Positions 37,932 to 47,143 of a stretch of 64,000 bases of DNA are shown here, in pieces; position 1 is the stretch's first letter; the number at the start of each line of letters is the position of its first letter. Both the position numbers and the translations under genes were made by a program. The notes beneath the pieces are model-generated. The model ran no database searches. It was not told the origin of the DNA and worked only from the letters and a program-made list of their open reading frames with translations. Location: contig NZ_UGNV01000001.1 in NCBI RefSeq assembly GCF_900452395.1, positions 2,708,501-2,772,500 on the forward strand. Reading direction: 5' to 3'. Source of the stretch: Legionella beliardensis. Lineage in GTDB: Bacteria; Pseudomonadota; Gammaproteobacteria; Legionellales; Legionellaceae.

Positions 37932-39875
37932 TTAAACTGCTATACTATCAGTCTCTGACATTGGAACTTGGCTTTTAGTATTTATTTCTTTCTGTAAGAA
38001 ATCGCCAAGTTTCTCAATAGTCATGACGCCTAAGTCACGACCATCTCTTGATCGCACAGCAACTGAGCTTGTTTCAACCTCTTTATCACCAATAATTAAT
38101 AAATAGGGAATTTTCTGCAAAGTATGTTCGCGAATTTTAAAACCTATTTTCTCATTTCTCAAGTCAAAAATGGCACGAATACCCTGTTTTTGCAAAATTT
38201 TTGTCACTTTTTGAGCAAATTCATACTGTTTTTCGCTAATAGTAAGCACTGCAGTTTGCACAGGCGCAAGCCACAAAGGCAAGCGACCTGCATAATGCTC
38301 AAGTAAAATACCAAGAAAACGCTCTAATGATCCTAAGATAGCACGGTGCAACATCACCGGTGTTTGCTTACTACCATCTTCAGCAATAAATGAAGCCCCC
38401 AAACGCTCCGGCATTGAAAAATCAACTTGAATGGTGCCACATTGCCAAATACGTCCTAAACAATCTGATAAAGAACATTCAATTTTAGGGCCATAAAATG
38501 CACCCTCACCTGGGGCATCTATCCAATTAATTTTTCTGTCTTGCATGGCTTGTTTCAAAGCGCCTTCGGCCTTATCCCAAACAGAATCTTCGCCAACTCG
38601 TTTTTCAGGACGAAGTGCTAGGCGATACTTAATTGCAGTAAAGCCAAAATCAGCATAAACAGATTCTACTAATTCTAACATCATCGCAACTTCGGATTGA
38701 ATTTGTTCTTCGGTACAAAAAATATGACCGTCATCTTGAACCATGTTACGCACGCGCATTAAACCATGTAACGATCCAGATGGCTCACAACGGTGGCAAT
38801 TGCCAAATTCAGAAAATCGCAGTGGTAAATCACGATAACTCTTAAGCCCTTGATTATAAATTTGAATATGGCACGGGCAATTCATTGGTTTTACGGCATA
38901 ATGACGATTTTCAGTTTCAGTCACAAACATTTCGTCACGAAAATTTTGCCAATGCCCTGATTTTTCCCATAAGATTCTATCAACTAATTGAGGAGTCTTT
39001 ATTTCTTGATAACCAAAATCACGTAAGCGATTACGCATATACTGTTCAAGGATTTGATAAATTACCCAACCATTGGGGTGCCAAAATACCATGCCTGGCG
39101 CAATATCTTGAAAGTGAAATAAATCGAGCGCCTTGCCAAGCTTACGATGATCGCGCTTCTCAGCCTCTTCTAAGCGATGGAGATAGGTTTCCAATTCCTT
39201 TTTATTAGCCCAAGCAGTGCCATAAATACGTTGTAGCATTTCATTGCGCGCATCCCCTCGCCAATAAGCACCAGCAACTTTTGTTAGCTTAAACGCTTTT
39301 AGGAAGCCTGTGGATGGGACGTGTGGGCCACGGCATAAATCTTCAAAGTCACCTTGCTTATATAATGACAATGCTTCATCAGCAGGAATATCAGCAATAA
39401 TTTTAGCCTTATATTCCTCCCCGAGACCACGAAAATAATTTACTGCATCATCTCGCGACAACTCGCGTCGAGTAACAGGCAGGTTTTCCTTGGCCAGTTG
39501 ATGCATTTTTTCTTCAATACGCTGTAGATCATCAGGTGTAAATGGGCGTTCAAATGCAAAATCATAATAAAAGCCATCTTCAATAACCGGACCTATAGTC
39601 ACTTGCGCTGTAGGAAATAGTAATTTAACTGCTTGAGCTAATAAATGCGCAGTAGAATGCCTGATTACCTCCAAAGCCGCCTCTTGCTTATCTGTAATAA
39701 TAACTAGCTCACAATCATGCTCAATCTTAAAACTTGTATCGACTAATTTGCCATTAATTTGCCCTGCTAGAGCTGCCTTAGCTAAGCTTGTGCTGATATT
39801 AGAAGCAACATCCTTCACAGTAATAGGGTATTCATAATACTTTACTTGGCCATCAGGTAATTTAATATTTGGCAT
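37932..39875 (-). CDS. thrS: Threonine-tRNA ligase
   Basis: ThrRS charges tRNA-Thr. The 647 residues comprise the TGS domain (about 1-62), an editing domain (about 65-225, [11 protein letters not shown] and the CRGPH motif), class II core (about 245-535, with [20 protein letters not shown] and [18 protein letters not shown]) and anticodon-binding domain (about 540-640). The zinc Cys and His residues are present. The order thrS-infC-rpmI-rplT-pheS-pheT-ihfA matches E. coli. Confidence 0.98.
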   Translation of the reverse strand: MPNIKLPDGQVKYYEYPITVKDVASNISTSLAKAALAGQINGKLVDTSFKIEHDCELVIITDKQEAALEVIRHSTAHLLAQAVKLLFPTAQVTIGPVIEDGFYYDFAFERPFTPDDLQRIEEKMHQLAKENLPVTRRELSRDDAVNYFRGLGEEYKAKIIADIPADEALSLYKQGDFEDLCRGPHVPSTGFLKAFKLTKVAGAYWRGDARNEMLQRIYGTAWANKKELETYLHRLEEAEKRDHRKLGKALDLFHFQDIAPGMVFWHPNGWVIYQILEQYMRNRLRDFGYQEIKTPQLVDRILWEKSGHWQNFRDEMFVTETENRHYAVKPMNCPCHIQIYNQGLKSYRDLPLRFSEFGNCHRCEPSGSLHGLMRVRNMVQDDGHIFCTEEQIQSEVAMMLELVESVYADFGFTAIKYRLALRPEKRVGEDSVWDKAEGALKQAMQDRKINWIDAPGEGAFYGPKIECSLSDCLGRIWQCGTIQVDFSMPERLGASFIAEDGSKQTPVMLHRAILGSLERFLGILLEHYAGRLPLWLAPVQTAVLTISEKQYEFAQKVTKILQKQGIRAIFDLRNEKIGFKIREHTLQKIPYLLIIGDKEVETSSVAVRSRDGRDLGVMTIEKLGDFLQKEINTKSQVPMSETDSIAV

Positions 39876-40360
39876 CTTGTACTCCCTCTAACCAACTGCC
39901 AGTTAAAAATAACTTAGTATAAAATATCTATTTATTACAAAATAATCATTTCCCAGCGTCACAGCCAGGATAATAGAGCAATTTAGAGTTGTTTATGAAA
40001 ATTGCCAAAGAATACCCTGCAAAAGGGCCGAGATGGTAGGCACGAGTGGGATCGAACCACCGACCACCACCATGTCAAGGTGGTGCTCTACCACTGAGCT
40101 ACGTGCCTATAATTCGCCCGTAGGACGAGCGGCTCATTATATAGAAGGTTAATTTACAAAGCAAACCATTTTATACATTTATATCACTCTTTCGGCTAGG
40201 GCAAATTTTTTAAGGATAAAAGTTACTAAAAGGAAAATGCTTACAAGGAAATGTCAGGTGGTTACCTATAAAATTAGAAAAAAATTTAAACACTTAATAT
40301 TCCTTTAAGCTTTCTAGTTTAAAATGCCATCACTTTTATCTCCATCGTAAAGTAAAGGGT
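39876..40360. other. thrS upstream region with tRNA
   Basis: Apart from the tRNA gene at 40034-40108, the flanks of this 485-bp stretch hold no visible gene. The part to about 40033 presumably has the thrS promoter. Confidence 0.5.
40034..40108 (-). tRNA. tRNA-Val (anticodon GAC)
   Basis: The minus strand reads AGGCACG...CGTGCCT as acceptor stem, D-arm GCTCAGTGGTAGAGC, anticodon stem CCACC-TTGACAT-GGTGG and T-loop TTCGATC, ending in an encoded CCA (40036-40034). GAC at the anticodon decodes GUC valine. The 75-nt length and all stems are normal. Confidence 0.96.
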
Positions 40361-40366
40361 ATGTTT

Positions 40367-40897
40367 ATGAAATTTTCTGATGTCCAAGATACATTTAATG
40401 AAACCTGGAATAAAGAGGTAGTTAAATTTTATAAAAGAATCAAAAATTTGATAGCCGAAACAGAAGCTACTCTTATCACTAGCCCTAGCTTATTAGCTCA
40501 AACAAATGACTTATTAGCAGAATTAATTAAACAATACTGTAATAATGCGCTGTATGTAGTTACAACGCTAATCAACCAAATCCCCTCTTATGAAGATCAA
40601 GCGCAAGCTCGGCAGTACTTAATTACCACTGTAAGAGAAGTTCGAGATGATCTAGTAGAATTTAAAAAAAATGGCCTGCTAAGTCCGGAAGCTCTTGCCA
40701 CCGTTAATCGAACGCTATTTAACTTAGCAACTCAATACCAGGGATTTATAAAGAACGTAGAAGCTCAACAGGCAATTGAATATACGCCAATTAAACTTTC
40801 TCTAAAAGATATATCTGGTACTTTTTTTGGGCAGGTGAAGGATTTAGAACATGACTTGTCAAACACAGATGACTCATTAAATCAGTTACAATTTTAA
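40367..40897 (+). CDS. Orphan soluble helical protein, unknown
   Basis: This protein of 176 residues (from the ATG at 40367; an ATG at 40361 adds two) is not recognised. It is charged and predicted largely helical with no signal peptide or membrane segment. AAAGGG sits eight bases before the chosen start. It stands alone, with a very strong terminator after it. It could be a small effector or a lineage-specific protein; nothing in the sequence decides. Confidence 0.65.
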   Translation: MKFSDVQDTFNETWNKEVVKFYKRIKNLIAETEATLITSPSLLAQTNDLLAELIKQYCNNALYVVTTLINQIPSYEDQAQARQYLITTVREVRDDLVEFKKNGLLSPEALATVNRTLFNLATQYQGFIKNVEAQQAIEYTPIKLSLKDISGTFFGQVKDLEHDLSNTDDSLNQLQF

Positions 40898-40905
40898 TTA
40901 AATTA

Positions 40906-40940
40906 GTAGAAAGCAGTCTTAAAGACTGCTTTCTACTTTT
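40906..40940. terminator. Bidirectional-looking hairpin terminator
   Basis: Fifteen-base arms (40906-40920 and 40922-40936) are perfectly complementary, with one unpaired A between, followed by TTTT on the plus strand. It lies between convergent genes ending at 40897 and 40954. The GTAG/CTAC ends recall the REP-like elements. Confidence 0.85.
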
Positions 40941-40953
40941 CATAACATTAATC

Positions 40954-41370
40954 TTATTTACCAATAGTGTAAGCCACTTGATTAGGTAAGCGAGTTTTAT
41001 CTACTGGATAATCACCAGCAGGTGTTTTGTCATCATGTTTACAAATCAACGTTTCATTTTTTAGATCAAATTGCACCTTAACTTCTTTACTAGGCAAACT
41101 TACCGTATGGAAAACAAATTCTCCGCTCATTAGGCCTTTTTCAGCGCTTTTATTAACGGTAAAGACTTGTTCTGATTTACCTTCGATTTGTTGAATACCA
41201 TTTGGTTGAATTTCAGCACCACTTAGTCTTACTTGAGTAACTAATAAGTTATCTGGCAAATTATTCTTAATTTTAATTTCAAAGCCATCACAAGGTGCTG
41301 CAGCAAAAGCATTTGCAGTTAAACCAGCAGCTAAAATCGCAGGAAGACATATTGTTTTAATTTTGTTCAT
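40954..41370 (-). CDS. Secreted protein of unknown function
   Basis: The 138-residue protein has a clear signal peptide (about 1-23, LTANAFAAA). The mature protein has two cysteines, in PCDGFEIKIKN and LICKHDD, which could form a disulfide, and alternating beta-like segments. AGAGAGG precedes the ATG. It diverges from the paralogous secreted pair at 41950-42761, across a 579-bp region with repeated GACA motifs. No family recognised. Confidence 0.78.
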   Translation of the reverse strand: MNKIKTICLPAILAAGLTANAFAAAPCDGFEIKIKNNLPDNLLVTQVRLSGAEIQPNGIQQIEGKSEQVFTVNKSAEKGLMSGEFVFHTVSLPSKEVKVQFDLKNETLICKHDDKTPAGDYPVDKTRLPNQVAYTIGK

Positions 41371-41446
41371 TTCAAACCTCTCTTCTTTTTATTAAAAGTA
41401 AACCTATGGTTTAGGCAATAACTCCCTAGCTAACTAGGTTCGCCAG

Positions 41447-41467
41447 TTGTCAAAATGTGTTTGACAA
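41447..41467. promoter_or_regulatory. Palindromic candidate operator
   Basis: TTGTCAAA-N5-TTTGACAA is an exact 8-bp inverted repeat. It sits about 77 bases upstream of the secreted gene starting at 41370 and could be a regulator site. The cognate regulator is unknown. Confidence 0.5.
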
Positions 41468-41850
41468 AATTTTCTTAAACCTGACTTAAGTACAAAGTTA
41501 ACATATCAGAAAATTATGTCAATACATTTTAGACAAATTAGGTTTTGTATTTTGAGACAAATTAAAATCAACTGAGATGTTTAATAAAAAAGAACATAAT
41601 ATAAACATGCGGATGACTTAAAAAAACAAAATCTATGTGACAATTTTTGTGTTTTATTTTTGACATAATTAATAAAGATAGGCAAATGAAACGCTTGTAA
41701 ATGGAAATCTAAATTTAAATTTAGCACCATAAAATTATAAGTTATTGAATTTAAGATTTTTATATTTTTACTAGGCACATTAATTATTATTTAAGGTAAA
41801 TAAGCTTGTTAAAAAACAAGCCCAATAAAATAAAATTTGACTTAATTTGT

Positions 41851-41879
41851 TTGACAATAGAGGCACAGTGCTTTAAATT
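41851..41879 (+). promoter_or_regulatory. Candidate sigma-70 promoter
   Basis: TTGACA (41851-41856), 17-base spacer, TAAATT (41874-41879). It lies about 70 bases before the ATG at 41950. The -35 is perfect and the -10 matches four of six positions. Confidence 0.5.
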
Positions 41880-41949
41880 TGTGACGTTTTTTGAGGATAA
41901 ATAACACCGCTTTTGTATTATATAAACTAGCTGAAAATAAGGAATAAAA

Positions 41950-42339
41950 ATGAAAATAAAAAGAATAAGTGCTGCTTTATTGTGCTCAGCTACCGTTCTT
42001 TTCGCAGGTAGCTCTTTCGCTCAAGCGCAAGAGCGTACTTCAAATACCATGCTAAAAGGCTATGATTTACCACCACATCAAGAACAAGTTTTTGATGGTA
42101 ATTGGTTTAGCAGCCGCGTTTTACAATGTTCTATAAGAGCAGAAAAACACGAACAAAATCCACTCGTTATTGAAGCTAAAAAGAATCGCGTTGTAGTTAA
42201 TGGTGTCATTCTACCTGAAGGCAGCATGATGACAGTATTAGTTAATGTTGGTGATAACATTGAATTTGAATTAGACACACGTGCGAAATTAGGCATCACA
42301 AATGGTAGTGATAACTTAATGAATATCCGCTGTGACTAA
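41950..42339 (+). CDS. Small secreted protein, first paralogue
   Basis: The 129-residue protein has a signal peptide (about 1-25, SSFAQAQ). The mature part has YDLPPHQEQVF, a Cys in VLQCSIRAEK, VVVNGVILPEG and a C-terminal Cys in NIRCD. The same features occur in the next gene, so the two arose by duplication. The paired cysteines probably form one disulfide. Small exported proteins of this type are seen in Legionella, but I cannot name a function. RBS: AAGGAATAAAA before ATG. Confidence 0.78.
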   Translation: MKIKRISAALLCSATVLFAGSSFAQAQERTSNTMLKGYDLPPHQEQVFDGNWFSSRVLQCSIRAEKHEQNPLVIEAKKNRVVVNGVILPEGSMMTVLVNVGDNIEFELDTRAKLGITNGSDNLMNIRCD

Positions 42340-42374
42340 TATTAAGCATTTTACATTGAAGTAAGGTATTAAAA

Positions 42375-42761
42375 ATGGTAAAAAAAATAAAAATCCTTTT
42401 GCTCTGTACGGGCGCTCTATTTGGTACAAGTTCTTTTGCAACTAATTTTGAATTATCAAAAGGCATAACAAAAGAATATGATTTACCTCCTAGCCAAGCA
42501 CAAAAACTTTCAAACTATTTCCCATGGACTGTCACTGCAACTTGCAAAGTAAGAACTGAGAAAAATGCTCAAAGCACCATTCATATTGATGCTTTGCAGA
42601 AACAGTTTATCGTTAATGGCCATATTCTTGCTGAGGGCGATTCACTCACATTAGTCGTTTCTCCTAATGAAAGAATAGAAATTGAAGCAGACGCTCATGC
42701 AGAAGCTTACCTCACTAACCATAGCGAACAATTAGTTAATTTAATTTGTCATACAAAATAA
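42375..42761 (+). CDS. Small secreted protein, second paralogue
   Basis: The 128-residue protein has a signal (about 1-23, TSSFA). It shares YDLPPSQAQ, TCKVRTEK, FIVNGHILAEG and a terminal Cys (LICHTK) with its upstream neighbour; the remaining sequence is divergent. The gene starts 35 bases after the first paralogue and is likely co-transcribed with it. A hairpin follows the stop. Confidence 0.78.
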   Translation: MVKKIKILLLCTGALFGTSSFATNFELSKGITKEYDLPPSQAQKLSNYFPWTVTATCKVRTEKNAQSTIHIDALQKQFIVNGHILAEGDSLTLVVSPNERIEIEADAHAEAYLTNHSEQLVNLICHTK

Positions 42762-42777
42762 TTAAAATAATTAACTG

Positions 42778-42800
42778 TGTTGGGTCACTTTGACCCAACA
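42778..42800. terminator. Hairpin after secreted-protein pair
   Basis: Ten-base arms TGTTGGGTCA and TGACCCAACA flank a three-base loop. It starts 17 bases after the stop and lies between convergent genes. There is no long T-run, so it may stop transcription less efficiently. Confidence 0.65.
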
Positions 42801-42825
42801 AACTTAAATTTCTTTCAATTATTCC

Positions 42826-44085
42826 TTAATTCTTACAAGAATAAGCCGGGTAAGCCTGAATAATAGATTTATAAATATCCAAAGTAAGTGCCTTGATAGC
42901 ATCACCCATAGGAGAATTTGGCTCTCCCTCACCTGCTTTATTATTTAACGCAACAGTAACTACAATATTATTACAGGGGCTAAAAAGATACATAACTCGG
43001 TAGCCTAGCGTACTACCTTTATAACTCCAATAACGATTTTCTGTCTGCTTATCATACATATAAACCACACCTAATCCGAAGCCATCTGTTTCATCTTTAC
43101 TTACTGTGGGAATTGCTTGCCCAGTTTTTGTAGATATTACTGTGGTTAACTCATCCAAAGCAGCTTTACGATGAGCATTATCAAAAAGTTCGCCATGAAA
43201 TAATATTTGCACCCAGCGGACAACATCCACGGTATCTGAAATAATAGCACCTGCAGCACCTGCCCAAGATAGATTATTACCAGTTATATCTACTCGTTTC
43301 TTTTTATCTTGATCATAAAAATAACCATGGGCCATTCGTGGCATAAGTTTTTTATATATTGCTGCGCCATCTTGGCCAGCTGGATAAAAAGAATTTTTTA
43401 ATTGGAAAGGTTCAAAAATACGAGCTTTTAATACGTCTGCAAAAGGCTTTCCAGTGACTTTTTCAATGATTAAACTGATCAAAATATAGTTTGAATTCGA
43501 ATAATGGAAATGATTTTTTTGTTGCTCTTTTATAGGCTTCTCAGGAAAAGCCCACTTTAGAAGTTCCTCATTTGTCCAATCAACATTGAAATTAGCCTTC
43601 TCAAGCGCTTTGTAAAAATTTTCATTCTCTGAGTAATTGGGAATACCGCTCGTCATGTTTAATAACTGTTTAATGGTTACATCTTTCCAATTTTCATATT
43701 GCGGCAGCCATTTGCCCAATGCATCATTAATTGATAATTTACCTTCAGCCTCTAACTGTAAAATAATTGCTGCTGCAAAGGATTTAGTAATGCTGCCTAT
43801 TTCAAAAAGATTATCTTTAGATAGCGGTGCGGTATAAGGGGGCCAACCAATTTTACCAACAAAGTAGCTTTTAGTATTCCCTTGTAAGCTACCTTTATCG
43901 TTAGGAACAAACACCGACGCTGCAATACCTGTAATCTGTTCATTTTTTCCAGCTGTTACTAAATAGTGATTAATGATTTGTAAAACAGCTGGCTCATTCT
44001 TCTTGACTGACAAATTAGACGTTTCAGCAGAATGACTGATTAAAATAAATGAAGCAAGGCCGATGGTACAAAGCTTTCTTTTCAT
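42826..44085 (-). CDS. Serine beta-lactamase-like hydrolase
   Basis: This exported enzyme of 419 residues belongs to the serine beta-lactamase/DD-peptidase/esterase fold (class C-like). Signal peptide about 1-20. The catalytic SxxK is SITK (S98, K101), the second motif is YSN (195-197), and a third element SYKGSTLGY lies near 363-371. It could be a beta-lactamase, D-aminopeptidase or esterase; the motifs do not discriminate. Not enough is visible to predict drug resistance. Confidence 0.88.
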   Translation of the reverse strand: MKRKLCTIGLASFILISHSAETSNLSVKKNEPAVLQIINHYLVTAGKNEQITGIAASVFVPNDKGSLQGNTKSYFVGKIGWPPYTAPLSKDNLFEIGSITKSFAAAIILQLEAEGKLSINDALGKWLPQYENWKDVTIKQLLNMTSGIPNYSENENFYKALEKANFNVDWTNEELLKWAFPEKPIKEQQKNHFHYSNSNYILISLIIEKVTGKPFADVLKARIFEPFQLKNSFYPAGQDGAAIYKKLMPRMAHGYFYDQDKKKRVDITGNNLSWAGAAGAIISDTVDVVRWVQILFHGELFDNAHRKAALDELTTVISTKTGQAIPTVSKDETDGFGLGVVYMYDKQTENRYWSYKGSTLGYRVMYLFSPCNNIVVTVALNNKAGEGEPNSPMGDAIKALTLDIYKSIIQAYPAYSCKN

Positions 44086-44238
44086 ACTTTTTTCCTTAAA
44101 ATGAACACCTACTAACCCGCAGCGCTATACTGATTTTATACACCATTTATCCTAGACTGGATTTATTAGAATAACCAATAGTATTTTTAAGAAAATTAAG
44201 TCACTATGAAAATAACTTAAGACGTCTAATTTAATGAG

Positions 44239-44271
44239 CCTCACTTCGGAGTCTTTATGTTTCACGAAACT
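44239..44271. repeat. Left inverted repeat flanking phosphorylase
   Basis: This 33-base segment (begins CCTCACTTCGGAGT) is the reverse complement of 45284-45316, with 30 of 33 positions equal. The pair bounds the nucleoside phosphorylase gene. Confidence 0.8.
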
Positions 44272-44321
44272 GGGGTTTAATGAATCATATTTGCATTTAT
44301 AAATTAAGAAAGGATTCTATT

Positions 44322-45158
44322 ATGAGTATGAGTTTTGAACCAAGACACATTAATGCAACACTAAGCGATCTAGAAGGTAACAACGGCTTAGGGCGCTATC
44401 TATTCCTAACAGGTTCAGATGAAAGAGCCAGGCAGTTTAGTGAGCGATTTAATCATGTCACGGTACGCACTCACCCAAGACAACATAACTTATATTTAGG
44501 AACATTAACCAATTCACATGGGAATATTGATGTTGGCGCCATATCGACTGGTATAGGCGGGCCAAGTGCCGATATTATTATCAATGAGCTAATCAATTTA
44601 GGTGCTCGTAGATTATTAAGGGTAGGCACTGCGGGCTCTCTACAACCTGAGGAAGTTAAAGTAGGTGATCTTGTCATTGCAACTAGCGCTGTTAGAGATG
44701 ATAAAGCGTCCTGGGATTATATTTATCCTGAGTACCCCGCTGTTGCGTCACTCGAATATTTAATTGCTGCAGGGCGGGCAACTAAAAACATACAACAAAG
44801 CAAGGTACATTTTGGTATTGTTCATTCCAAGAGTTCTTTATATGCGCGTGAATTTAATTATTCATTAAGAAATGATAATGAGCATTATATGAATAGCTTA
44901 CGCCTAGCTGGTGTCATTGCTTCAGAAATGGAATGCGCGCAATTATTCATTTTAACTTCAATGAATACAAAATTAAAAAATCATTCAGCTCCTGTTTTAA
45001 GCGGCTGTATCTTAGCAATCGTTGGTGATATCACTGCCTTTTCAGATGAACATGTACGGGTTACAGAAACCATTAATGCAGCAATTGAGTTAAGTATTCT
45101 AACAACAAAAGAATTATTTTTAATTGATCAGCAAATAAAGCCTTTATTTGATGTGTAA
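44322..45158 (+). CDS. Nucleoside phosphorylase, uridine phosphorylase-like
   Basis: This cytoplasmic enzyme would split nucleosides with phosphate to give a base and ribose-1-phosphate. The 278 residues show the phosphorylase pattern: GIGGPSADIIINELINLGARRLLRVGTAGSLQ (about 80-111) and the Glu-Met-Glu motif ASEMECAQLF. The start ATG at 44322 is preceded by AAAGGA; an ATG at 44280 just after the repeat is less likely. Substrate preference cannot be read for certain; the enzyme may handle uridine or a purine. The gene is bracketed by inverted repeats. Confidence 0.86.
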   Translation: MSMSFEPRHINATLSDLEGNNGLGRYLFLTGSDERARQFSERFNHVTVRTHPRQHNLYLGTLTNSHGNIDVGAISTGIGGPSADIIINELINLGARRLLRVGTAGSLQPEEVKVGDLVIATSAVRDDKASWDYIYPEYPAVASLEYLIAAGRATKNIQQSKVHFGIVHSKSSLYAREFNYSLRNDNEHYMNSLRLAGVIASEMECAQLFILTSMNTKLKNHSAPVLSGCILAIVGDITAFSDEHVRVTETINAAIELSILTTKELFLIDQQIKPLFDV

Positions 45159-45169
45159 ATTAATTGCAA

Positions 45170-45316
45170 CCCCAATTCGGAATATTTAGCCGTGTTTGCT
45201 TATCTTTAAGGCCTTTGCCAAACATGCTATACACATCCATGCCCTTCATCGGTTTAGAAAAGGCCTAAAGACAAGCAAACACTAGTTTCGTGAAATATAA
45301 AAACTCCGAAGTGGGG
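45170..45316. repeat. Palindromic MITE-like element
   Basis: The whole 147-bp element is an imperfect palindrome: it starts CCCCAATTCGGAAT, ends in ACTCCGAAGTGGGG, and inner arms 45192-45217 and 45258-45282 pair nearly perfectly. The outer right arm (45284-45316) is the inverted copy of 44239-44271. Confidence 0.78.
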
Positions 45317-45384
45317 TTAACTGAAATAAGAGATAGGCGTATGGCATAAAAATACCGATTATTTTTTATGCCACACGCATGCTT

Positions 45385-45876
45385 CTAAGCTTCTTTAACG
45401 TCAATAATCTTAATAGGCTCATTAGGAACATCTGAGTGCCCTAAACGATTTCCAGTTTGAACTTTCGCAATGTCATCAACGACATCCATGCCTTCAATCA
45501 CTTCACCAAAAACACAATAACCAAAACCATGCGCATCCTCACGCTGAAAATTTAGAAAACTATTATCAACTAAATTAATAAAAAATTGTACTGTCGCTGA
45601 GTGAGGATCAGAAGTCCTTGCCATGGCAATAGTACCCCGTTTATTGGGTTTGGCATGTTTAGCTTCGTTGTTAATCGGCGATTGCGTTGATTTAGTCGTC
45701 ATGTCTTCGGCCAAACCACCACCTTGAATCATAAAACCAGGAATAACTCGATGAAATATGGTGTCATTGTAAAAACCAGAGCGCACATAATTAAGAAAAT
45801 TTTGCACAGTATTCGGTGCAGTGTCCTGATGCAGCTCAATATGAATGTCGCCTTTTGAAGTAGAAATAATAACCAT
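45385..45876 (-). CDS. ppiB: Peptidyl-prolyl cis-trans isomerase (cyclophilin)
   Basis: This cyclophilin-type isomerase of 163 residues speeds prolyl isomerisation in folding. The motifs [32 protein letters not shown] and [17 protein letters not shown] are diagnostic. No signal peptide is present, so it is the cytoplasmic (PpiB) type. GGAG precedes the ATG. It lies nine bases after tgt on the same strand. Confidence 0.95.
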   Translation of the reverse strand: MVIISTSKGDIHIELHQDTAPNTVQNFLNYVRSGFYNDTIFHRVIPGFMIQGGGLAEDMTTKSTQSPINNEAKHAKPNKRGTIAMARTSDPHSATVQFFINLVDNSFLNFQREDAHGFGYCVFGEVIEGMDVVDDIAKVQTGNRLGHSDVPNEPIKIIDVKEA

Positions 45877-45885
45877 TAAAAACTC

Positions 45886-47040
45886 CTAACAATTAGTCGC
45901 AATTAAATCGCGCATCTTAACACAAACATTATGCATTACATGAATGTTATGAATACTAGCTAACGCTGTAAAAAGATTTGTTTTCTGTTTAAACAAATGA
46001 TGCAATGCAGCACGAGAATAATGTTTACATGTATAACAGGTACAGGTTGCCATAATAGGCGATAAATCATCAGCAAATACTGCTTTTTTAATTTGTAAGC
46101 GGTGATTATCAAATTCACTAGCAAAACGCAGCCAATTATTTTCTTTAATAATTTCACCACAGTAAAGTGCGCCATGTCGAGCATTGCGGGTTGGTGCAAC
46201 ACAATCAAACATATCGATACCTTCTGCTACGACATCCAATAAGTCTTGTGGTGACATACCAACACCCATTGTGTAGCGTGGTTTATTAGTTGGTAGAAAT
46301 TCTCTAATCCAATGTATAATTTCTACCGTCTTCTTCATATCAAAACCGATGGTTTCACCACCAATGGCAATACCATCGAGATTCATAGACACAATATATT
46401 GAGCACTTTCACGACGTAAGTCTCGATGTATGCCACCTTGCACTATGCCAAACAAAGCCTGTGGAAAACCATATATCGAGTGAGGATGTTCCTGATGGTA
46501 ATGAATTGATTGTTTAAGCCAACGATGCGTCCTTACCATAATACGCTCTACCTCTTCACGCGAACAATCATCTGGGGTGCATTGATCAAAAGCCATGATA
46601 ATATCTGCCCCAATGATTTTTTGAGTGGCTAGCGACATTTCCGGCGTCATATGAATGATGCGATTGGTATCTGGTAATTTAAAATGTGCGCCCTCTTCAT
46701 CAATGATACAAATTTCTTTGTTCTTAGATAGGCTAAATACTTGAAACCCACCACTGTCGGTTAACATAGGCCCCTGCCAACCCATAAATGGATGCATACC
46801 TCCTGCCTGCCTTATAATCTCCATGCCAGGAGCGCATAGCATATGGTAGGTATTGCCTCCTAAAATAATTTGACTGCCAGCAGCAATTAACTCTGCTGAC
46901 GTCATATTATTTACCCCAGCACGCGTACCTACAGGCATAAAAGCCGGTGTGATAAAATCGCCATGCGCCGTACTTACTTTGGTGACACGTGCATGGGTAT
47001 ATTTGTGTTTATAAATTACTTGGCAGGCAAAATTTGTCAT
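45886..47040 (-). CDS. tgt: Queuine tRNA-ribosyltransferase
   Basis: Tgt exchanges guanine 34 of tRNAs Asp, Asn, His and Tyr for preQ1, a step of queuosine synthesis. The 384 residues contain LTDSGGFQVFSL, FDQCTP, QGGIHRDLR, the nucleophile region GIDMFDCVAPTRNARHG and the zinc site CTCYTCKHYSRAALHH near the C-terminus. Another queuosine gene, queH, is at 55879. Confidence 0.97.
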   Translation of the reverse strand: MTNFACQVIYKHKYTHARVTKVSTAHGDFITPAFMPVGTRAGVNNMTSAELIAAGSQIILGGNTYHMLCAPGMEIIRQAGGMHPFMGWQGPMLTDSGGFQVFSLSKNKEICIIDEEGAHFKLPDTNRIIHMTPEMSLATQKIIGADIIMAFDQCTPDDCSREEVERIMVRTHRWLKQSIHYHQEHPHSIYGFPQALFGIVQGGIHRDLRRESAQYIVSMNLDGIAIGGETIGFDMKKTVEIIHWIREFLPTNKPRYTMGVGMSPQDLLDVVAEGIDMFDCVAPTRNARHGALYCGEIIKENNWLRFASEFDNHRLQIKKAVFADDLSPIMATCTCYTCKHYSRAALHHLFKQKTNLFTALASIHNIHVMHNVCVKMRDLIATNC

Positions 47041-47143
47041 GAATAAAAACCAATAAAACTATATCAATCGAGAACAACTACTTCATAGCGTTCATGAGAT
47101 CGCTTCAAACGGACTCTTTTACACGATGTGCCCTACTAGCAGG

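Larger units (their letters stand above)
41371..41949. other. Long divergent regulatory region
   Basis: This 579-bp AT-rich region separates divergent genes for exported proteins. A 65-codon minus frame at 41581-41778 has no ribosome-binding site or coding character and is not counted. It holds the palindrome at 41447-41467 and several GACA/TGTC motifs (41532-41539, 41556-41563, 41638, 41660), and a promoter at 41851-41879. Confidence 0.6.

Noticed and set aside
41581..41778. 65-codon minus-strand frame
   Set aside because: It is AT-rich with Leu/Phe/Asn/Lys composition, has no ribosome-binding site and lies in a region with regulatory motifs. It looks like chance.
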